From Candidatus Rubrivivax defluviihabitans (GTDB lineage: Bacteria; Pseudomonadota; Gammaproteobacteria; Burkholderiales; Burkholderiaceae_C), in NCBI GenBank assembly GCA_016709385.1, contig JADJMW010000021.1, positions 186,001 to 250,000 of the forward strand: DNA of 64,000 bases. Reading direction: 5' to 3'. Below are positions 57,742-64,000 of this stretch, piece by piece. Below the pieces are notes generated by a model. It saw only the letters and a list, made by a program, of their open reading frames with translations. It ran no database searches and was not told the origin of the DNA. Numbering within the stretch: position 1 is the stretch's first letter; every line of letters starts with the position of its first letter. A program made the position numbers and the translations under genes.

Positions 57742-59925
57742 TCAACCCTGCGGCTGGCCCAGCCCCCGGATGCGTGCATACAGCAGCGCCGCACGGGTGG
57801 CGGCGGCTTCCACCTCCTGCAGCAGCGGTGCCACCACGGGACCGGCGCCGCCATCGGCGATATCCATCGCGGCCAGGCTGGCGTTGGCGATGATGGCGCC
57901 GAGCACGTCGCTGCCGTTGGGTGTGCCCTGGCCGCGGCCGGTGCGCGACAGCGAGCTCTCCAGCCGCAGTCGCGCCGCTTCGGCACGCTTGTGTTCGCTG
58001 AGGTCGTTGAAGATGAAGATGAAGCCGAGCAGCGCACCGTCGCGTGCCGGCACCGGCTCGCCGCGCACGGACACCGGCAGCGGTTCGCCGCGAGGCCGCA
58101 GCAGCGCCATCTCGCCGCGCCAGGCGCGCTGTTCGGCGCGCACCTGGCCCATCATCTGGCGCACCAAGGCAGGTTGGGCAAACAGCGCCAGCAGCGCCTC
58201 CAGCGTGCGGCATTCGTCGGGCTCGCGTTCGGCCAGGCGGTGGAAGGCGGCATTGGCGTAGAAGGCGTCGCCGGCGGCACTGGCCACGACCACGGCTTCC
58301 TTCGAATCGGCCACGGTGGCGCGCACCTGCGAAAGCTGGTGCTCGGCGATCAGCAGCCGCACCGCATTGACCTGCACGATGATGTCGATGAGCGCGTCGC
58401 CGAAGGCGCTGGCCAGCGCCAGGTCGGCGGCCGTCCAGGGCGCGGCGGTGCCGCGCACGATCTCCGACCAGGCGGCGAAGGAACGCCGCGGCGAGAGTTT
58501 CAGCGGATCGTTGTCGATCATCGGCTTGGTCGGGTCGCCGGCCCAGGTGACGCTCTGCAGCTGCTCCTTGCGGAACCAAACCAGGTAATCGGGCCGCACC
58601 GCCGACAGCCGCACCGCCAGCACGCCGCTGGCCGTGGGCGTGACGGACGCCAGCGCCGGGTGGTCGCGGCCCACGGCCGAACAGGCGAAGGGCGCGCTGT
58701 CGCCGGCCTGCACGTCGATCCATTGCATCAGCGCCCGCAGCTCGGGCGTGGAAGGCACCTCGCCGCAGGTGAGCACTTCGCCTTCGTGGAACAGCGCCGC
58801 GCCGGTGGCCTGCAGCGGCTGCTGCAGCAAGCGCGGGTTGCGCACCAGCGCCAGCCGCCAGTCGCCTTCGGTGGAGGTGGCCTCGATCAGCCGCTGTTCC
58901 AGTCGCCGCACCTGGATGGCCACCTGCGCGCGCGCATAGTTCTCGATCGCCGCGATGCGCGTGGCGATGACCTCGGCCAGCAGCTCGGTGGCGGTGCGCA
59001 CGGCGAAGCTGACATGCCGCGGCGCATAGTGGTGACAGGCGATCAGCCCCCACAGCCGGCCCTCGCGCACCAGCGAAACCACCAGGGTGCCGGTGACGCC
59101 CATGTTGCGCAGGTATTGCAGGTGCAGCGGCGACATGCTGCGCAGGAAGCTCAGCGACATGTCGAGCTCGGCGCCGCCCTGGGCGTCACCGCCCGGCAGC
59201 AGCCGCGGCACCAGCGGCGCCGGTTCGTAGTTCACGTCCACCAGCACGCGCACGCGGTTGCGCAGGTAGAGCTCGCGCGCCCGCTGCGGGATATCGGTGG
59301 CCGGGTAGTGGTGGCCCAGCAGCGAGTCCAGCCGCGGGTCGCGCGCCTCGGCGATGATCTTGCCGTGGCCGTCGGGGTCGAACTGATAGACCATCACGCG
59401 GTCGTAGCCGGTGAAGTCGCGCACGCAGCGCACCACGCCGTCGGCCAGCGTGCCGACCGACGACGCCTCGCTGAAGCGCTGCACGGCCTGCGCCACCCGT
59501 TCCAGCAGCACCGCGTTGCCGGGGGGCACCGAATCGGCACCGTTGGTGCCGGCCGCCAGGGGCTCGAGTTCCACCACCAGGGCGTCGGCGCCGACCCGGT
59601 GCGCCGCGCCCTCGAAGCGGGCGCTGCCGTCCGCTGCGGGCAGCGTGCAGCGCAGCGGCTGGGGTTCGCGCAGATCGCCCGCGGCGGCCAGGCGGCGCAG
59701 CGTGGTTTCGAGATCGCCACCGAGTTCGGCCAGGCTGGCCAGCAGCAGCGAATCCAGCGGCCGCCGCAGCAGAACGCCGGCATTGGCGCTGGCCTGCACG
59801 ATGCGCCAGCCCGGTTCGCGCACCACCAGCAGCAGCCCGTGCGGCTGGATCGACCCGGCCAGGTGGATGAGCTCGCGCTCGCAGTTGGTCAGGTCGGCCT
59901 GGCCGAATGCGGGGCTGCTGGACAC
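57742..59925 (-). CDS. Bacteriophytochrome with PAS/HOS output, no kinase domain
   Basis: A 727-residue red/far-red photoreceptor. C15 in LTNCERELIHLAGSIQPHG is the biliverdin-binding cysteine of the PAS domain. The GAF domain (about 140-310) contains YPATDIPQRARELY, and the PHY domain (about 325-500) the tongue motif SPRRSFAAWSE. A second PAS (about 525-640) and a short helical tail (ANASLAAMDIADGG) complete it. The histidine-kinase H-box and ATP-binding domain are missing. This is the domain order of Rhodopseudomonas BphP1, which acts by binding PpsR2. The start is a GTG at 59925, 15 bases after ppsR. Confidence 0.93.
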   Translation of the reverse strand: MSSSPAFGQADLTNCERELIHLAGSIQPHGLLLVVREPGWRIVQASANAGVLLRRPLDSLLLASLAELGGDLETTLRRLAAAGDLREPQPLRCTLPAADGSARFEGAAHRVGADALVVELEPLAAGTNGADSVPPGNAVLLERVAQAVQRFSEASSVGTLADGVVRCVRDFTGYDRVMVYQFDPDGHGKIIAEARDPRLDSLLGHHYPATDIPQRARELYLRNRVRVLVDVNYEPAPLVPRLLPGGDAQGGAELDMSLSFLRSMSPLHLQYLRNMGVTGTLVVSLVREGRLWGLIACHHYAPRHVSFAVRTATELLAEVIATRIAAIENYARAQVAIQVRRLEQRLIEATSTEGDWRLALVRNPRLLQQPLQATGAALFHEGEVLTCGEVPSTPELRALMQWIDVQAGDSAPFACSAVGRDHPALASVTPTASGVLAVRLSAVRPDYLVWFRKEQLQSVTWAGDPTKPMIDNDPLKLSPRRSFAAWSEIVRGTAAPWTAADLALASAFGDALIDIIVQVNAVRLLIAEHQLSQVRATVADSKEAVVVASAAGDAFYANAAFHRLAEREPDECRTLEALLALFAQPALVRQMMGQVRAEQRAWRGEMALLRPRGEPLPVSVRGEPVPARDGALLGFIFIFNDLSEHKRAEAARLRLESSLSRTGRGQGTPNGSDVLGAIIANASLAAMDIADGGAGPVVAPLLQEVEAAATRAALLYARIRGLGQPQG

Positions 59926-59940
59926 GCCGTGTTGCCTGCG

Positions 59941-61348
59941 TCAGGCCGCCGTGCCGGGTTCCGTGGGGGCGGCCTGCATGGATGCCAGCTCCGCGGGAGT
60001 GGTGCCGAGCAGCGCCGCGGCAGCCACCGCGTCGCCGTCGCTGCGCGCCAGCGCCGCCTGTGCCAGATGGCGCTGCGTCAGCCGCTGCGCCTGCAGCAAC
60101 AACTGGTCCAGCGTCTCGCAACCGATGCCGGCGGCCAACTCGGTAATCGCCTGCGCGAGTTCGGCACCGACACCGGGTGCCGGCGCGGGCCGGGCACTGG
60201 CGTCGGGCCGCATGGTGAAGCCGAAGCAGGCCTGGTCGCCGTCGGCCAGCAGGGCGGCCGAGACCTGAAGCTCGGTGACCTCTGCGCCGGAGCGGACCGC
60301 CGCGCCGCTGAGCCTGGCGATGCCGCGTTCGTGCACGCCGGCCAGCAGCGCCGGCACGTCGTTGGCGGCCTCGCCCAGCCAGTCTGCGATGGGTCGCCCG
60401 CGCACCGTGGTTTCGTCGCTGGCCTGCACCAGGCGCAGGAACGGCGGGTTGGCAGCCAGCACCTTGCCGCCGGAGTCGGTGACGACCACGGCCTCGCTCA
60501 GGCGCTCGGCGCGCCAGGTCTGCACGCGCCGGGTCTCGGCGCCGCCGGCGCTGGCCGCGCCCAGCGGGGCGCACGCGCACCAGCAGCCGCATGCCGTCAC
60601 GGGCACGGAAGGGCGCGGCGGCAATGACCATGGCGTGGCTGTCGCCGGCCAGCCGGGCATGGATCTCGGCCGGTCGGCCGGTGCTGCGTGCACTCAGCAG
60701 CAGTTCGCGCACCGGCCCGCGCGAGGCCGCGTCGAACGGCTGCAGCGCCGGCTGGCCGCACAGCGGCGCGCCATGCGCCAGCAGCTCGGACGCGGTGGCG
60801 TCGGCTTCGACGATGAGCAGCGTGAGCGCGTCCACCACCAGCACGGCGTCGGTGGCCACCTGCACCAGCAGGTCGTGGTGACTCTCGGCCTGGCGCGCCT
60901 TCCAGTAGCTGCGCTCCAGTTCCTGCTGCGTGTCGTGGAAGCGCTGCTGGATGGCGGCGATGGCGCGCAGGTCGCGCCCGACGGCGAGCACCGGGCCGCC
61001 CTTGCCCAGCCGCAGCGCGGTGTAGGCGACGGGGATGTCGCCGCCGCCGTCGCTGCCGTGGTTGACCTCGCGCCGGCGCGCCAGCCCCGAGCTGGCGGCG
61101 TCGTTCAGCAGCAGTTCGATCTTGCGCCGGGTCTCGCCGGTGACGGTATCGGCCCAGTGTCGGCCGACCCAGCGTTCGGCCGCGGGCGACATCGGGGTGC
61201 CGGCGCTCTGCGCCACACGCGTGATGACGCCGCTGTCATCGATCACCAGCGCAATGTCGCTGGCAAGGGAGACGAACACCTCGGCCAACTCTGCGGCGCA
61301 CCCGGAAAGGGCGCTCAGGTCGGCCGGCTCATGTGCTCGGCGGTTCAC
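59941..61348 (-). pseudogene. ppsR: ppsR (photosynthesis gene repressor), frameshifted
   Basis: The two frames together give a complete PpsR/CrtJ-like redox- and light-responsive repressor. Frame 1 from a GTG at 61348 gives SGCAAELAEVFVSLASDIAL and the PAS segment TRRKIELLLNDAASSG, up to GMRLLVRVR. Frame 2 continues SEAVVVTDSGGKVLAANPPFL through a third PAS to a C-terminal helix-turn-helix-like end (RHLAQAALARSDGD, AAALLGTTPAE). One surplus base in the run of four G on the plus strand (60566-60569) accounts for the break; three would restore 468 residues. It sits between bchP and bphP. AAGGA precedes the GTG. Confidence 0.85.
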
Positions 61349-61464
61349 GGTGATCCTTCGGTTCTGGGTGCTGAGGCAGGACGGTCTGTATCAACTCCGG
61401 ATGATTGTAGGTCGGTGCCCGGTGAAACCCCAGGCTTTCCGGCACGGCCGCGCGGTTCTGTCTG

Positions 61465-62679
61465 CTACACGCGCGCCATGCCCAGCAGGTGCGCCACGTC
61501 CTTGAAGAAGATGCGCACATGCGCCATCGGCTTCTTGCGCACCAGCTCCTTGTTCATGTAGGACTCGAAGGTGAGCTGCTGCACGTCGCGGTCGCGGCAG
61601 ATGCTGACGAAGCGCTCGCGGCGCTTGTCGCTGCTGTACCAGAAGCGCTGCATCAGGCCCAGCACCCAGAAGACGCGGCCGTGGGCCTTCATGAAGCGCT
61701 TGCGCGCACCAGCCAGGGCCCGGGCGTCGCCGCTGGCCAGGAATTCGTGCACCGCCTCGGCCGCCATGCGGCCGCCGAACATGGCGTAGTAGATGCCTTC
61801 GCCCGAGGCCGGGGCCACCACGCCGGCGGCGTCGCCGGCCAGCACCACGTCGCGGCCGTTGTCCCAGCGCGGCAGCGGCTTCATCGGGATCGGCGCACCT
61901 TCGCGGCGCACGGTCTCCAGCCCGGCCAGCCCGCTGGCCTGGCGCAGCGCCGCGGTGGCGTGGCGCAGCGAGAAGCCCTTGTCGGCGCTGCCGGTGCCGA
62001 TGCTGGCGGTGTCGCCGTGCGGGAACACCCAGCCGTAGAAGTCCGGGCTGAGTTCGCCGCGGTAGACGACATCGCACCGCTGCGCGTCGTAGCCGGGCAG
62101 GCCGTCCTGCGGCACGCGCACGATCTCGTGGTAGGCGAAGACACAGGGCAGACGCTCGGCGCCGGGCACCGCCTGCCGCGCCACCTGCGACCGCGCGCCA
62201 TCGGCACCGATCACGCAGCGCGTGCGCACCGAAGCCGCCAGTCCCTGCGGCGGGCCGTCGTCGGCATGGGCGCGGAAGTGCACCACGCAGACGCCGTCGT
62301 CGGTGTGTTCCAGCCGCTCGAAAACGCCGTTGGCGCGCACGGCGCCGTGGCCGGCGGCGCGCTCACGCAGCCATTCGTCGAACTGCTCGCGGTCGACCAT
62401 GCCGACGAAGCCGCCTTCGATGGCGATGTCCACGCGCTGGTCGGCCGGCGACACCATGCGCGCGGTGCGGATGCGAGCCACCAGCAGGTGGTCGGGGATG
62501 GCGAAGTCCTTGATCAGCCGCGGCGGGATGGCGCCGCCGCAGGGCTTGATGCGCCCGGCGCGGTCGAGCAGCAGCACGCTGTGGCCCTGGCGCGCCAGGT
62601 CGTCGGCGGCGGTGGCGCCGGCCGGGCCACCGCCCACCACCACCACGTCGTAACCGCGGGCCGTCGTCGATGCATTCAT
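61465..62679 (-). CDS. bchP: Geranylgeranyl reductase of bacteriochlorophyll synthesis
   Basis: A 404-residue FAD/NADPH enzyme that reduces the geranylgeranyl tail of bacteriochlorophyll to phytyl. The N-terminal dinucleotide motif VVVVGGGPAGATAADDLA is followed by the family segments RIKPCGGAIPPRL, GADGARSQVARQ and AGDAAGVVAPASGEGIYYAM. TTGGAGG precedes the ATG at 62679, which overlaps the stop of the upstream PucC-like gene (ATGA). It marks a photosynthesis gene cluster running off the right end of the window. Confidence 0.95.
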   Translation of the reverse strand: MNASTTARGYDVVVVGGGPAGATAADDLARQGHSVLLLDRAGRIKPCGGAIPPRLIKDFAIPDHLLVARIRTARMVSPADQRVDIAIEGGFVGMVDREQFDEWLRERAAGHGAVRANGVFERLEHTDDGVCVVHFRAHADDGPPQGLAASVRTRCVIGADGARSQVARQAVPGAERLPCVFAYHEIVRVPQDGLPGYDAQRCDVVYRGELSPDFYGWVFPHGDTASIGTGSADKGFSLRHATAALRQASGLAGLETVRREGAPIPMKPLPRWDNGRDVVLAGDAAGVVAPASGEGIYYAMFGGRMAAEAVHEFLASGDARALAGARKRFMKAHGRVFWVLGLMQRFWYSSDKRRERFVSICRDRDVQQLTFESYMNKELVRKKPMAHVRIFFKDVAHLLGMARV

Positions 62680-64000
62680 GGTTGACCTCCAAGCTGCGCG
62701 CTCGGCAGCGGCGTACCGGGGTGGGCGCCAGGCACGGGGCGTGCCACGGCGGGTTGGATGGCGATGCGGGTGGCCAGCGCCGCGGCGGCCATGAACAGGC
62801 CCGCCTCGAGCAGGAAGACCGAGGCATAACCCAGCGCCTGGCTGCCGAGCAGCCAGCGCGCCAGATCGCTGAGCGCAGCGCCGAACAGGCCACCCAGCGC
62901 AAAGCCGATGGCCTGTGCTGCACCCCACAGGCCCATGCGCGTGCCTTCGCGGCCTTCGCCGCGGCCACCGGCCAGCGCCATCATCGAGCCGATGGCGGCA
63001 ATCGAGAAGGCGCCGTTGGCCGCACCGAGCAGGAAGACGTTCAACCGCAGCGGCCAGTGCGGCGCCAGCGCGCCGGCCAGCACCAGCCCGAGCAGCGCCG
63101 CGCCCGAGGCGATGCAGCCGCCCACCGTCCAGTGCCGCAGCGAGCCGAAACCCACGCCCGCAACGCGCCGGCCGGCCAGCGCCGCCAGCAGCATGCCGGC
63201 CAGCGTGCCGCCGTGCTGCAGGCCCGAGAGCTGCGTCGACTCGCCCGGCGTGAAGGCGAATACCGAGCCGGCGAACGGTTCCAGGATCAGGTCCTGCGTG
63301 CTGTAGGCCAGCATGGCGACGAAGACGAAGATCGTGAAGCGCCGCGCCTCGGGTTCGTGCCAGACCTGGGCCAGCGCCTGGCGGAAGGGCTCCGCCTTCG
63401 GCCTGGCCGCCGCTGCCGCGGCGCCGGCAGCACCCCGGCCTTCGATGCCGGCCAGCGCCGCCAGCGTGACCAGCACCGCCACGCCCGACACCACGGCCGA
63501 GACCAGCACCAGCCGCTCGGGCGAATACGGGTCGAGCCAGCGCCCGGCCAGCCCGGCGGTGACGGCAAAGCCGACGATCATCATCACCCACACCAGCGTC
63601 GCTGCCGGGGCGCGGCGCGAGTCGTCCACGCGCTTGGCCAGCAGCACCAGCAGCGAGGTGCCCCCCGCGCTGACCCCCAGGCCGACCAGCGTGAACGACA
63701 GCACCGCCAGCGCGATGCCGGCCGTGCGGTCGCTGGCCATCCAGGCCGTGGCCACGGCGCCGCCCAGGCCGCCCAGCGCCAGCACGACCATGCCGCCGAC
63801 GACCCACGGCGTGCGCCGGCCGCCGATGTCGGAACCGAAACCCATGCGCGGCCGCGAGGTCTGCACCGCATAGTGCAGCGCCACCAGCAGCCCGGGCAAC
63901 AGCGCCGGCAGCGCCAGTTCGACGACCATCACGCGATTCAGCGTCGAGGTGGTGAGCACCACCACCGCGCCCAGCATGGCCTGCACCAGGCCCAGGCGGA
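62676..64000 (-). CDS. PucC-like BCD-family carrier (5' end outside window)
   Basis: A 441-codon partial integral membrane protein of the bacteriochlorophyll-delivery (PucC/LhaA) branch of the major facilitators. Typical segments are LNRVMVVELALPALLPGLLV, RPRMGFGSDIGGRRTPWVVGG and EPFAGSVFAFTPGESTQLSG. These proteins assist light-harvesting complex assembly or pigment delivery. The open frame runs to the window edge without a start. The order with bchP matches the bchG - carrier - bchP order of purple bacteria. Confidence 0.92.
   Translation of the reverse strand, partial: RLGLVQAMLGAVVVLTTSTLNRVMVVELALPALLPGLLVALHYAVQTSRPRMGFGSDIGGRRTPWVVGGMVVLALGGLGGAVATAWMASDRTAGIALAVLSFTLVGLGVSAGGTSLLVLLAKRVDDSRRAPAATLVWVMMIVGFAVTAGLAGRWLDPYSPERLVLVSAVVSGVAVLVTLAALAGIEGRGAAGAAAAAARPKAEPFRQALAQVWHEPEARRFTIFVFVAMLAYSTQDLILEPFAGSVFAFTPGESTQLSGLQHGGTLAGMLLAALAGRRVAGVGFGSLRHWTVGGCIASGAALLGLVLAGALAPHWPLRLNVFLLGAANGAFSIAAIGSMMALAGGRGEGREGTRMGLWGAAQAIGFALGGLFGAALSDLARWLLGSQALGYASVFLLEAGLFMAAAALATRIAIQPAVARPVPGAHPGTPLPSAQLGGQP

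Noticed and set aside
61349..61464. PpsR-type TGT-N12-ACA operator in the bchP-ppsR gap
   Set aside because: TGT and ACA trimers occur but not at the 12-base spacing; operators for the photosynthesis genes probably lie outside the window.

Overview
The window is GC-rich throughout and reads as chromosome from a purple (anoxygenic phototrophic) betaproteobacterium of the Burkholderiales, of the Rubrivivax/Roseateles/Rhodoferax type. The main reasons are at the right end: a bacteriochlorophyll geranylgeranyl reductase (bchP), a PucC-like carrier, the aerobic photosynthesis repressor ppsR, a bacteriophytochrome and its heme oxygenase. The glnA - DUF4124 - ntrB - ntrC order and the gcvTHP operon behind a tandem glycine riboswitch also fit. 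No rRNA, tRNA, CRISPR array or intact insertion sequence was seen. Species cannot be named from the sequence alone.

Layout. 0-10 kb: chorismate synthase, an MFS carrier, a PAS-GGDEF-EAL c-di-GMP protein and a two-gene RND efflux system. 10-19 kb, minus strand: a membrane protein of unknown role, then a C1/serine block (glycine riboswitch, gcvT, gcvH, gcvP, a sulfide:quinone-reductase-like flavoprotein, serine ammonia-lyase). 19-30 kb: nitroreductase, a TAXI-type TRAP transporter with DUF1850, a CoA-binding protein, fatty-acid genes, a class V aminotransferase, an S4 RNA-binding protein and ETF:ubiquinone oxidoreductase. 30-33.5 kb: a nickel block (nikR, a nickel permease with NikR-like and FNR-like sites in front, a TonB receptor). 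33.5-43 kb: four tightly packed genes, then glnA with a NtrC site and sigma-54 promoter, ntrB, ntrC and xth.

43-49 kb is an accessory segment: an AT-rich seam, an AbiE-type toxin-antitoxin pair with an inverted repeat over its promoter, an orphan membrane-anchored TAXI protein, a broken DUF2950 gene and two envelope lipoprotein-like genes. 49.1-53.6 kb holds sulfur-trafficking genes: a DsrC-like protein lacking both redox cysteines, a periplasmic tandem rhodanese, a YeeE/YedE transporter, TusA, two small DsrE-like proteins and an unrecognised 74-residue protein. I read it as a route taking sulfane sulfur from periplasm to cytoplasm; this is the best candidate for an incompletely described system here. 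53.6-57 kb is a copper module (cueR, copA, copZ) with two CueR-like operators, one for each direction.

57-64 kb is the light-control and photosynthesis region. Heme oxygenase makes biliverdin, the bacteriophytochrome (no histidine-kinase domain) binds it, and ppsR lies next to it, as in the known BphP1-PpsR2 partnership of Rhodopseudomonas. ppsR is split by a one-base shift at a run of four G on the plus strand (60566-60569), so here it is either a fresh pseudogene or a sequencing error; this decides whether the strain can repress its photosynthesis genes.
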